A DNA stretch of 62,301 nt, from positions 1-62,301 of the forward strand of contig NZ_JAGGKK010000023.1 of assembly GCF_017873675.1 (NCBI RefSeq), given 5' to 3'. The stretch comes from Virgibacillus litoralis (GTDB lineage Bacteria > Bacillota > Bacilli > Bacillales > Amphibacillaceae). Under the pieces are notes generated by a model. The model was not told where the DNA came from, did not search any database, and saw only the letters and a program-made list of their open reading frames with translations. Of this stretch, positions 51,747 to 59,398 are shown in pieces; within the stretch, counting starts at the first letter, position 1, and the number at the start of each line of letters is the position of its first letter. The position numbers were made by a program, and so were the translations under genes.

Positions 51747-52736
51747 TTACTTTACAGGTTCAGCAGCTTCTCGAACTTCTTGTGGTACAATAAGCTCAAC
51801 GTAAGCATTGAAGTTACCATAGGAAAACTCGCTTTTTTCATAGATATGCCCTTTACCAGCTTCCCCAGAGGTGGTCGCTTCATATTCGAGCAAATAGTTT
51901 GTTAGATAAAATGTTTGCTTATCAATGGTCAATTTGTAGATTCCAGTGACTTTCATATTATGATAGAAATCTCTGAAAAAATCATTCAAGACTTTTTGAC
52001 CTGCGCCAAAAACGATTTCTTTAAATTCCTCATCAGTGCCAGAATAGCTTAGGATGTAATGGTCTTCTTCATCAGTAACTTGGAAAAGGGAACTGTAGTC
52101 GGAATAAAAGCTTAATTGCTCATCAAAAACAGTGTTGTATAGATTATTAACTGCGTACTCAGCCTCCATTGAAATCCATTTGTTATTCTCTTTCAGGTAA
52201 TACATTTCTTCATTTAGATACATTTCCATGTTACTGTCAGGCTCATCGTTGGCTTCAATTTTAACGGTTTGGTGGAGCGTCTTTTGCTCTCCGATCATCA
52301 TATCTGCATTAATATTGATTATTTCAATACGTTTGACATCATTGATGATTGCATCTGACACTGTGGTACCGCCCATGTATAAACTGTCAACATTCTTCAT
52401 TGCTTCACTGGATTTTCGGAGAATTGCTGCAGCGTCCGTTAGTTTAGCTGTTGCGTCTTCACTTTGATTCGTTTCTTCCATGTTTGTATCATCGGTATTT
52501 GTTTGCTCGTCTGATTGATTGCTATCATCTTCATTTGGCTGTTTCTTTTTTTCGCCAGTTTCATCATCATCGTCTTGCTGTTCTTCTCCGACTTCGTTAA
52601 CTTCCTCAGTTGTTGCTTCTGTTTCTTCTACTGTATTTTTGTTGGTTTCGTCATTCATTACTGGTTCTTCTTCACTGCATGCGGTCATTAATAATAGGGT
52701 AATCCCCATTAAGATAAAACCTGTTAACTTCTTCAT
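51747..52736 (-). CDS. LppX/LolA-like lipoprotein (DUF6612-type), paralogue 2
   Basis: A 329-aa precursor with lipobox MTAC (Cys20), followed by about 75 residues of acidic, Thr/Asn/Gln-rich linker, and the same folded domain as its neighbour (AAILRKSSEAMKNVDSLYMG, about 102-121, and the late GTDEEFKEIVFGAGQKVL block). ATG 52736 has AGAGGTG 5 nt upstream; the longer ORF start is not supported. It is 79 nt from paralogue 1, each with its own upstream element. Function unknown; possibly cell-envelope lipid handling or sporulation/stress. Confidence 0.82.
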   Translation of the reverse strand: MKKLTGFILMGITLLLMTACSEEEPVMNDETNKNTVEETEATTEEVNEVGEEQQDDDDETGEKKKQPNEDDSNQSDEQTNTDDTNMEETNQSEDATAKLTDAAAILRKSSEAMKNVDSLYMGGTTVSDAIINDVKRIEIININADMMIGEQKTLHQTVKIEANDEPDSNMEMYLNEEMYYLKENNKWISMEAEYAVNNLYNTVFDEQLSFYSDYSSLFQVTDEEDHYILSYSGTDEEFKEIVFGAGQKVLNDFFRDFYHNMKVTGIYKLTIDKQTFYLTNYLLEYEATTSGEAGKGHIYEKSEFSYGNFNAYVELIVPQEVREAAEPVK

Positions 52737-52807
52737 ATGCACACCTCTATTAGTGTTGGTGCTCAAACTTTACCACACTAAAAATAGTGCTGTAATGTAT
52801 ACTTAAG

Positions 52808-53060
52808 TATAAAACAAAAGCGCAAGCGCCTGTTCAGCGCCGTATGGACTGCGCCCGCGCATCGCGTGTGGGTCGACGTTGCCGCGCAAAGCGGCGGTCT
52901 TAGTCGATCTTCCTTTTCCCTGAGATAAAGGATACACGAAGAGCGTAAGCGATTCGATGTTGACTTATCGTAGACACGGGGAGGGAAGTCCACTAGGCGC
53001 TAGGTGCTGGAGCTGGACGTCGCTGATTCGGAAGTCCAGTAATCCACAGCACTTAAATTT
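52808..53060 (+). repeat. GC-rich dispersed element, copy 2 (fullest)
   Basis: AAAAGCGCAAGCGCCTGTTC opens it, with GCCGCGCAAAGCGGCGG, CCCTGAGATAAAGGAT and GTGCTGGAGCTGGACGTCGC further on. The first half is an inverted copy of the window's left end (1-125), and the last part recurs at 17893-17950. It has no ORF with translation signals. It separates the lipoprotein pair from cvfB. Confidence 0.85.
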
Positions 53061-53073
53061 TATAATTTCCTAA

Positions 53074-53102
53074 ATAAAAAAAACAGCCATGATTAGGCTG
53101 CT
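53074..53102 (-). terminator. Terminator of cvfB
   Basis: On the minus strand GCAGCC-TAATCAT-GGCTG is followed by TTTTTTTTATTT. Confidence 0.8.
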
Positions 53103-53169
53103 TAGTTAGTCGCAAATTTCCCTTGATACATACCGACATTGATTGGGAAGTGACAAATGCCCCTCGAAT

Positions 53170-54006
53170 CTACTTCAGATATGTTTTGCCGTCATGTTGT
53201 TCTATTTTTCGTTCCTTCATGAGTTTCCCTAGGGCACGTTTGAAGGCGGCTTTGCTGATATTAAATGTTCCTTGAATATCTTCAGGGTCACTTTTATCGC
53301 TGAATGGAATAACGCCATCACTCTGTTTAAGGTGCATTAAAATGTTATCGGCATCTTGACCCATGCTGTGTTGCTTAAGCGGCTTAAGCGAAACGTTTAG
53401 TGTCCCGTCTTCTTTTACATCGATTACCCGTCCTTCAACCCATTCGCCGAGCCGTGGTTCTTCTTTTCGTTCTGTATGATGAATAAATCCGCGATAACCG
53501 TCTTCAGATATAATAGCTGAGCCTTCCTTGCTTGTTCGATACACACGTCCGCTGAATGCCTGCTTTAACAAGTCATCTGGTGCTAGATCCCACTGTCTCT
53601 CAACGACGCCCTCGGATGCCGGTATTGCCAGCAAGCGGCCTTTTTGGTCTTTTCCTAAAGTTACGTAAAGCATATCACCGATTATTGGCCAAACGCTTTC
53701 GAATAATGGGAGATCATCGATAGACACAAGCATCTCTTTTGCGATACCAATGTTTACAAACACGCCAAGACCTGGCATGACTTCAACAACTTCAGCCCAG
53801 TCATACTCGTCCATTTGTACAGAAGGGAGCTTGGTGGTTGCGATGAGCTGTCCTTTCTTATCAGTGTAGGGAAATACTTCAATTTCCTGTTCTGGTTCAA
53901 GTTCTGTGTCCAGCTCATTATTGTGCAGAAGTACATCGCCCTCTAATACGTAACCAGTATCAATTTTTCGAAGTACCTTAAGTTTTTGGATTAATCCTAT
54001 TCTCAT
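53170..54006 (-). CDS. cvfB: CvfB/YitL S1-domain RNA-binding protein
   Basis: A 278-aa protein with three tandem S1-like RNA-binding modules and a C-terminal winged helix (FNISKAAFKRALGKLMKERK, about 248-267). S. aureus CvfB affects virulence and RNA turnover; Bacillus YitL is the orthologue. The ribosome site is weak (GTAGG). A long structured RNA with its own promoter and terminator-like hairpin ends only 30 nt upstream on the same strand, so cvfB may be read only when that hairpin is bypassed. Confidence 0.92.
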   Translation of the reverse strand: MRIGLIQKLKVLRKIDTGYVLEGDVLLHNNELDTELEPEQEIEVFPYTDKKGQLIATTKLPSVQMDEYDWAEVVEVMPGLGVFVNIGIAKEMLVSIDDLPLFESVWPIIGDMLYVTLGKDQKGRLLAIPASEGVVERQWDLAPDDLLKQAFSGRVYRTSKEGSAIISEDGYRGFIHHTERKEEPRLGEWVEGRVIDVKEDGTLNVSLKPLKQHSMGQDADNILMHLKQSDGVIPFSDKSDPEDIQGTFNISKAAFKRALGKLMKERKIEQHDGKTYLK

Positions 54007-54035
54007 TTTTGTTAGCCTACTTTCCTTATATGTAT

Positions 54036-54327
54036 TGGAAAAGGGGTACTCTTACTATAAGAGTACCCCTTTGATTTATAAAGTAACACATAAGTTTCCA
54101 TTTTTATATTTATCCCGAATTGATTTATCGGGTGGGAAATCACCATTTATGGGATTTCGCTTTTACCGCGGTCATTGTTCCACTGGGGTTTTCTTCCTTA
54201 AGCAACGTCAGCCCTACCTGCTCTGACGTCCTTGCGACCCCTTAGTCGCGCCAGTGTGAATAAGATCTTCAAAAACTTACTAGCAGAATGCCAGAATTTC
54301 ATACTTACTTGTTACTTCACTTATAAC
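54036..54327 (-). ncRNA. Unrecognised structured RNA (about 290 nt) upstream of cvfB
   Basis: On the minus strand a long-range helix joins 54303-54317 and 54081-54095 (14 of 15 positions pair). Inside it are CACUGG/CCAGUG (54251-54256 with 54181-54186), enclosing GCGAC/GUCGC (54234-54249) and ACGUCAG/CUGACGU (54205-54229). Then come GAAAUC..GAUUUC (54134-54158) and CCCGA..UCGGG (54114-54132). A perfect 15-bp hairpin (54040-54072) ends it with UUUU. I compared it with riboswitches, T-box, 6S, SRP, tmRNA and RNase P from memory and found no convincing match. Confidence 0.7.
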
Positions 54328-54333
54328 TTATAT

Positions 54334-54362
54334 ATAATCTCACATAATCTTACGCTTGTCAA
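54334..54362 (-). promoter_or_regulatory. Promoter of the structured RNA/cvfB leader
   Basis: On the minus strand TTGACA (54362-54357), 17-nt spacer, GATTAT (54339-54334). The -35 is perfect and the -10 has 4 of 6 consensus bases. The start would be near 54327, about 10 nt before the closing helix. Confidence 0.7.
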
Positions 54363-54391
54363 CATTTTTTTGGGGAAGTGTTCGACAAAAA

Positions 54392-54412
54392 ACGGGAAGT
54401 GACAGGCACCAA
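54392..54412. repeat. Short dispersed motif
   Basis: CGGGAAGTGACAGGCACCA is shared in reverse with 27452-27470, and a decayed form (TGGGAAGTGACAAATGCC) lies at 53154-53171. The rest of 54413-54531 shows nothing I can name. Confidence 0.6.
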
Positions 54413-54531
54413 CATCAACGCTTATCAGTATTGTTACAGTGACGGTGCTGCTAAATGTAATTGCGTGATGTTTTCACTTTTAATTTAATGGGTATTTTAA
54501 TGATATGCACAAAGTTGAAAGGGTGAATTAT

Positions 54532-54600
54532 ATGATACGGACAATTTTAATGGTAATAGGTGCGATTGTAGTTATTGGCTGGATACTTTCAATGTTATAA
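54532..54600 (+). CDS. Tiny hydrophobic micro-protein (22 aa)
   Basis: The ORF encodes M-I-R-T-I-L-M-V-I-G-A-I-V-V-I-G-W-I-L-S-M-L: one membrane helix and little else. GAAAGGGTG lies 6 nt upstream of the ATG and a strong terminator follows 20 nt after the stop, so it looks like a complete one-gene transcript. It resembles short single-helix membrane proteins of the lmo0937 or toxin-like kind; its function is unknown. It is below normal gene-calling length. Confidence 0.65.
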   Translation: MIRTILMVIGAIVVIGWILSML

Positions 54601-54620
54601 TAAGAGTATGAAAAATGTAG

Positions 54621-54656
54621 AATCCGGAGTCCTTTCTAAGAAGGATTCCGGATTTT
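54621..54656 (+). terminator. Terminator of the micro-protein gene
   Basis: AATCCGGAgTCCTT and AAGGAtTCCGGATT pair over 6 nt and are followed by TTTC. Confidence 0.9.
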
Positions 54657-54689
54657 CATAAGCAATTTGCCGAAAGGAATGTGATTAGG

Positions 54690-55481
54690 ATGGATCTTCA
54701 ACTAAAAGGAAAGTCTGTACTTGTAACAGCTGCCAGCAAAGGACTTGGAAAAGCAATTGCTACTGAATTTGCACAAGAGGGTGCTAACGTTTTAATAAGT
54801 AGCCGAAGTGAATCTTCACTTGCCAGCACTGTTAGAGAGATTAAGAAGAAAACGGGTAATGAGAATGTCAGTTATATTGTTTGTGATATGAAAAATACTG
54901 AGGAAATCAGGCAGATGGCAGAGCATGCGGTATCTGTATATGGGACTGTTGATGTTTTAGTTAATAATGCAGGAGGGCCTCCAGCTGGAAAGTTTGCTGA
55001 CATGTCAGATGAGGATTGGTACCATGCGTTTGAACTGAATCTTCTAAGTTTCATTCGAACAACTCGCGTGGTCATTCCATATATGAAAAAACAGGAGATT
55101 GGTCATATTGTAAATATTGCTTCTTCATCAATAAAACAAAGTCTGGATAATCTTATATTGTCCAATACGATGCGACCTGCAATTGTTGGACTTGCAAAAA
55201 GTCTTGCGCGAGAACTTGCTGAAGATAATATTTTAATAAATACGGTTGGCCCAGGAACAATTGAAACAGATCGAGTACTGGAATTGAATCAGAAAAAATC
55301 GGATAAACAAGGAGTTTCTGTTGAAGAGGTAAAACAAGAAGCGGTTCAGCAAATACCAATGAAGCGATACGGAGAACCCGATGAATTTGCAAAGGCGATT
55401 GTGTTTCTTGCATCTGGTGCTAATACATATATTACCGGACAGTCGCTTATTATTGACGGCGGGCAAGTGAAGGCATTGTAA
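54690..55481 (+). CDS. SDR-family protein with non-canonical active site
   Basis: A 263-aa SDR. The cofactor motif TAASKGLG (about 12-19) and NNAGGP (about 93-98) are normal, and it ends in GQSLIIDGGQ. Where the family has Y-x-x-x-K, it reads LILSNTMRPAIVGLAKSLA, so both the catalytic Tyr and Lys are absent. A subgroup of bacterial SDRs shares this S-N-x-x-R pattern. It may use another mechanism or no longer be a dehydrogenase. ATG 54690 gives better spacing than GTG 54681. It is convergent with ytaF, with 1 nt between the stops. Confidence 0.87.
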   Translation: MDLQLKGKSVLVTAASKGLGKAIATEFAQEGANVLISSRSESSLASTVREIKKKTGNENVSYIVCDMKNTEEIRQMAEHAVSVYGTVDVLVNNAGGPPAGKFADMSDEDWYHAFELNLLSFIRTTRVVIPYMKKQEIGHIVNIASSSIKQSLDNLILSNTMRPAIVGLAKSLARELAEDNILINTVGPGTIETDRVLELNQKKSDKQGVSVEEVKQEAVQQIPMKRYGEPDEFAKAIVFLASGANTYITGQSLIIDGGQVKAL

Positions 55482-55482
55482 A

Positions 55483-56103
55483 TCATATTATATTAGAAAT
55501 CCCTAACATGATCAGTAAAAATGGAGGTAACAGTGCAAACCGTTGCATCCATTTTTTTGTGGCTAAAAAAATTCCCAAACGGACTCCACATAATACGAAT
55601 CCCCCGCTCATAAGGGCTATTGAAACAGCGGTTGTGACTGGTGAATAGCCTAGCATAGCTGCTCCAAGACCAGCACCAAAAGCGTCAATTGCCAGCGCGA
55701 ACCCTAGAAGTAGTGCCTCGTTTGCTGAAATGGTCCCGGACTGGTCCAAATCGGCTTGAACGGGCTGTTTCATTACAGTTTTAAAATTGCCCCAAGCTTC
55801 ATCATTTGAATTTATATCAGGATCTGGTTCACTTTTGGAACGAGTAACATTATATAAACAAAATAAACCAATTAAAAGCAAAATAATACCGCCAATCATT
55901 TCAGCTACGTCAGGTGTGATAAAGGATCTTAATATGTTACCAATTGTCATTGATATAAAAACAATTAATCCAGAACAGAACATAATTATACTTAATGCAG
56001 TAAATGGAACCCGAATCCGTCGCATTCCATAGGTGATTCCAACTCCAAATCCATCGATACTTACTCCAATAATTAAAAGTATTAATCCAGCATTAAAGAG
56101 CAT
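55483..56103 (-). CDS. ytaF: Sporulation membrane protein YtaF (MntP-like)
   Basis: A 206-aa membrane protein with six helices in two repeats, each starting with the acidic G-x-x-x-D motif (VSIDGFGVGITYG, about 14-26; LAIDAFGAGLGAAML, about 136-150). Between them is an EF-hand-like loop ADLDQSGTISANEALLLG (about 116-133), a hallmark of YtaF. Related MntP proteins export manganese. A sporulation role is known only by name. AAAGGAA precedes the ATG. Confidence 0.9.
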   Translation of the reverse strand: MLFNAGLILLIIGVSIDGFGVGITYGMRRIRVPFTALSIIMFCSGLIVFISMTIGNILRSFITPDVAEMIGGIILLLIGLFCLYNVTRSKSEPDPDINSNDEAWGNFKTVMKQPVQADLDQSGTISANEALLLGFALAIDAFGAGLGAAMLGYSPVTTAVSIALMSGGFVLCGVRLGIFLATKKWMQRFALLPPFLLIMLGISNII

Positions 56104-56236
56104 TTATATCAATTTCCTTTCTGCAATTATCTAAATTATTGTATGGATATAATAATGAGTTGTGACCGTCCACAAATTTAGTTCAATTATGGTAAAGTAG
56201 CATGAGAGAGTAGTTAAATAAGAAAGGGTTTTTTAA

Positions 56237-58396
56237 ATGAGCAAAACACTAGTATTAGCTGAAAAACCTTCTGTCGGAAGAGATATTGCTAGAGTGCTGA
56301 ACTGTAATAAAAAAGGCAATGGCTTCCTTGAAGGATCTAATTATATTGTGACATGGGCACTTGGGCATTTAGTTACCCTGGCTGACCCGGAAGTTTATGA
56401 TGAAAAATTAAAAACATGGCGCTTAGACGATTTACCAATGCTCCCCTCGCAACTAAAGCTAGTTGTAATCAAAAAGTCCGGCAAGCAATTCAGCACAGTG
56501 AAAACACAAATGAACAGAAATGATGTGCAGGATATTGTAATTGCGACTGATGCTGGACGTGAAGGTGAATTGGTTGCTAGATGGATCATCGAAAAAGCAC
56601 GTGTTAAAAAGCCAGTGAAGCGATTGTGGATTTCATCTGTCACAGATAAAGCAATTCGTGATGGGTTCAAGCAACTTAAGCCTGGAGGAAAGTATGAGAA
56701 TTTATATGCCTCTGCAGTAGCTCGATCTGAGGCTGACTGGTATGTCGGTTTGAATGCAACTCGTGCGTTGACAACTAAATTTAATGCGCAGCTATCCACT
56801 GGACGAGTGCAGACGCCGACACTTGCAATGATTGCAGCCAGAGAGAAAGAAATTCGGGAATTCCAGCCACAGAAGTTTTATGGAATTGAAGCAAAAACAT
56901 CAAACGGCGTTACACTAACATGGCAGGATGCAAAAAATAACGGTCGGATTTTTTCCAAAGAAAAGGCCAATACATTACACAATCAGTTGAAAAACAAACC
57001 TGCAAAAGTGGTAAACGTTCATAAATCCTATAAGAAAAAATATGCACCACAGTTGTATGATTTGACGGAACTGCAGCGTGATGCAAACCGCATCTTTGGA
57101 TATTCCGGAAAGCAAACATTATCCCTGATGCAGAAACTATATGAACAGCATAAGGTACTCACGTATCCACGTACCGATTCAAGAGTTATCTCGACTGATA
57201 TTGTTCCAACATTGAAAGAGCGCGTTAAGGCATGTGGTGTTGATGAGTATGCACGATTTGCCAATAAAGTGTTAAAGCGCGAATGGAAGTTGCCAAAATC
57301 CGTTGTTGATGATACAAAAGTTTCCGATCACCATGCAATCATCCCTACTGAACAATCGGTTATTTTAAGTGAATTGAATGATAAAGAACGTAAAATTTAT
57401 GACCTTGTTGTTAAGCGGTTTTTAGCGGTACTGGCTGATCCATATGAATACGAACAAACTACAATTGATGTGCATATTGAAAATGAACGTTTTTCCACTA
57501 AAGGAAACATCGTTAAGAAATTAGGATGGAAAGAAATTTATAAGGAAAATAATACTTCAGAGACTCAGTTACCAGCTATCCAACAAGGAGAATTATTTTC
57601 AAATGTTAAAATTATGCAGACGAATGGTGAGACAAAACCGCCCGAGCGCTTCACAGAAGGCGGATTACTTCAGGCAATGGAAAATCCTGTCCGTTATATG
57701 AGCTCTGATGAGAAGCACTTAGCAAAGACAATTAGCCAAGTTGGCGGTCTTGGAACAGTTGCGACACGAGCCGATATTATTGAAAAGCTATTTAATAATC
57801 AGTTGATGGAAATGCGTGGAAAACATATTTTTATAACTTCAAAAGGTCGACAGCTGCTTGATCTTGTCCCTGAAGACCTGCAATCACCAGCTCTTACAGC
57901 AGAATGGGAGAATAAACTTGGCCAGATTGCTGAAGGTAAGCTTGATAAAGATCGTTTCATCAAAGAAATGAAGAGCTATGCCCGTGAAGTTGTCCAACAA
58001 ATAAAAAACAGTGATGAAACGTTCAAGCATGATAATATGACAGGGACGAAATGTCCTGACTGTGGAAAATTAATGCTGGAAATTAAGAATAAGAATGGAC
58101 GTATGCTCGTCTGTCAAGATCGCTCATGCGGACACAAAAAGAATATTGCCAAGCACACCAATGCCAGATGTCCAAATTGTCATAAGCGTTTAGAGCTTCG
58201 TGGTGAAGGTGAAGGGAAAATGTTCATTTGTAAATGTGGTCACCGAGAAAAATTATCAGCTTTCAATAAGCGAAAAGAAAAAGAGAAGAAGCATAAAGTC
58301 TCTAAAAAAGATGTGAATAAATACTTGAAAAAGCAGGACGACGATGGTTTTAAAAATAATGCACTGGCAGATGCGTTGTCCAAGTTAAAAGAATAA
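56237..58396 (+). CDS. topB: DNA topoisomerase III (TopB)
   Basis: A 719-aa type IA topoisomerase. The Toprim domain starts at VLAEKPSVGRDIARVL and has the acidic DAGREGELVAR (about 104-114). The active-site Tyr310 is in LTYPRTDSR. The GGLGTVATRADIIEKL block is the type IA signature. The C-terminus carries two Cys4-type zinc ribbons (CPDC..CQDRSC and CPNC..CKC, about 603-670) and a basic tail. It decatenates DNA during replication and recombination. Single gene; a repeat island follows instead of a clear terminator. Confidence 0.96.
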   Translation: MSKTLVLAEKPSVGRDIARVLNCNKKGNGFLEGSNYIVTWALGHLVTLADPEVYDEKLKTWRLDDLPMLPSQLKLVVIKKSGKQFSTVKTQMNRNDVQDIVIATDAGREGELVARWIIEKARVKKPVKRLWISSVTDKAIRDGFKQLKPGGKYENLYASAVARSEADWYVGLNATRALTTKFNAQLSTGRVQTPTLAMIAAREKEIREFQPQKFYGIEAKTSNGVTLTWQDAKNNGRIFSKEKANTLHNQLKNKPAKVVNVHKSYKKKYAPQLYDLTELQRDANRIFGYSGKQTLSLMQKLYEQHKVLTYPRTDSRVISTDIVPTLKERVKACGVDEYARFANKVLKREWKLPKSVVDDTKVSDHHAIIPTEQSVILSELNDKERKIYDLVVKRFLAVLADPYEYEQTTIDVHIENERFSTKGNIVKKLGWKEIYKENNTSETQLPAIQQGELFSNVKIMQTNGETKPPERFTEGGLLQAMENPVRYMSSDEKHLAKTISQVGGLGTVATRADIIEKLFNNQLMEMRGKHIFITSKGRQLLDLVPEDLQSPALTAEWENKLGQIAEGKLDKDRFIKEMKSYAREVVQQIKNSDETFKHDNMTGTKCPDCGKLMLEIKNKNGRMLVCQDRSCGHKKNIAKHTNARCPNCHKRLELRGEGEGKMFICKCGHREKLSAFNKRKEKEKKHKVSKKDVNKYLKKQDDDGFKNNALADALSKLKE

Positions 58397-58522
58397 GTTT
58401 TCTTTAAGAGGCTGGGACAAAAAGTGTTTTAGTCAAAGTGAAATCCGAACTTTGTTCAAAATTCTTGAAATAGAATTTGAGTTAGTTCGGTTTTATTTAG
58501 CAGTTAAGAAACTAAAACTACT

Positions 58523-58587
58523 TTTTACTGCATAAGTGCAACTATGACATTCACCAAAAGGCTAGGTGAATGTCTAGTTTTCTAATG
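58523..58587 (+). repeat. Hairpin repeat family A, copy 10
   Basis: TTTTACTGCATAAGTGCAAC, then perfect CATTCACC/GGTGAATG arms and CTAGTTTTCTAATG. The arm bases differ entirely from copy 6 but pair equally well. Confidence 0.9.
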
Positions 58588-58666
58588 TTGCTGTTTAGAT
58601 ATAAAATACGAACTCAACCAGTTCTCATAACCCCATGAGTGAACGTTTCATGCTATTTGGACTGCG

Positions 58667-58860
58667 TTCGCGTTCTCATAACCTTAATGAAGACACATTA
58701 CAAGCAATTTAAACAACATTCGTGCTCTCATAACCTTGATGAAGACACATTACAAGCACTTTAAACAACGTTCGCGTTCTCATAACCTTGATGAAGACAC
58801 ATTACAAGTAAATTAAACAGCATTCGGGTTCTCATAATCTTAATGATTGAGCCCGTGGCT
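58667..58860. repeat. 52-bp tandem repeat, four units (second locus)
   Basis: Units start at 58667, 58719, 58771 and 58823 (last partial), each beginning TTCGNGNTCTCATAA and followed by CCTTRATGAAGACACATTAC. A diverged unit precedes at about 58615. Same period and same core as at 37989. Confidence 0.95.
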
Positions 58861-59132
58861 AGTAGATTGCGAAAGTGATAGCTTGAGCTGATGTTGCATT
58901 GGTACCGGTGTGGTACAAAAGAAAGATTTCACTGTATCGCATTTTATATCATCTTCGTATTAAATCAACCATTGAAAATGAACGTTCTAAACATCCTATC
59001 CTGTTATTATCTTTCTTTACTGTGGAAAGTCTTAGTTATTTTCCTGTCTCTTATATTACTAATCGTTTCTCTACTGGATTTGGTGGCATTATTTTTGGAA
59101 TTTAATTTTTAGCAGAGAAGAAAGAATAAATC

Positions 59133-59200
59133 CTTTCTCATTGCATAAGTACAATCAGGGCTTATCTATATTAGGGTTTGGCGAAAACCCCAGTTGTTTT
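59133..59200 (+). repeat. Hairpin repeat family A, copy 11
   Basis: CTCATTGCATAAGTACAATC, AGGGCTTATCTATATTAGGG and the GGGTTTGGCG/CCCC arms, closing with AGTTGTTTT. It lies upstream of the second NhaC gene. Confidence 0.8.
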
Positions 59201-59398
59201 ATAATAAATAATGCCACTTATTTCAGATGACTTACGATTATAGGAGTGAGCCCCCTCATATAAGAAATTGAGTGGGACTAAACCTTTTTTTCTATTCATA
59301 CTTTTCTAAACTTATGGTAAACTTGTATGCAAGCTTAGAAGTTATATTTCTATAGCTATTTAAAAGCATTTATTAAATATTTTTTGGGGGGAAGAAAC

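Larger units (their letters stand above)
58405..59200. repeat. Composite repeat island II
   Basis: Begins with GAGGCTGGGACAAAAAGTG (58410). It continues with hairpin family A copy 10 and a degenerate 52-bp unit, then three full and one partial 52-bp units. The segment at 58950-59040 matches the tail of island I and, inverted, 62019-62100. It ends with family A copy 11. Two short overlapping ORFs at 58891-59112 have no ribosome site and look like a decayed coding piece. The order is the same as in island I. Confidence 0.85.

Noticed and set aside
54035-54226. 63-aa forward ORF opposite the structured RNA
   Set aside because: It runs through the terminator hairpin and stems of the minus-strand RNA and has no convincing ribosome site.
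54080-54330. T-box leader or RNase P RNA
   Set aside because: GUGGAAC and ACCGCGGU are present but interrupted by extra bases, the T-box and specifier context is wrong, and the universal RNase P strings (GAGGAAAGUCC) are absent.
58891-59112. Two overlapping hydrophobic ORFs of about 70 aa
   Set aside because: No ribosome site, located inside repeat island II, and partly conserved in other copies; treated as a decayed piece of a repeat, not a gene.
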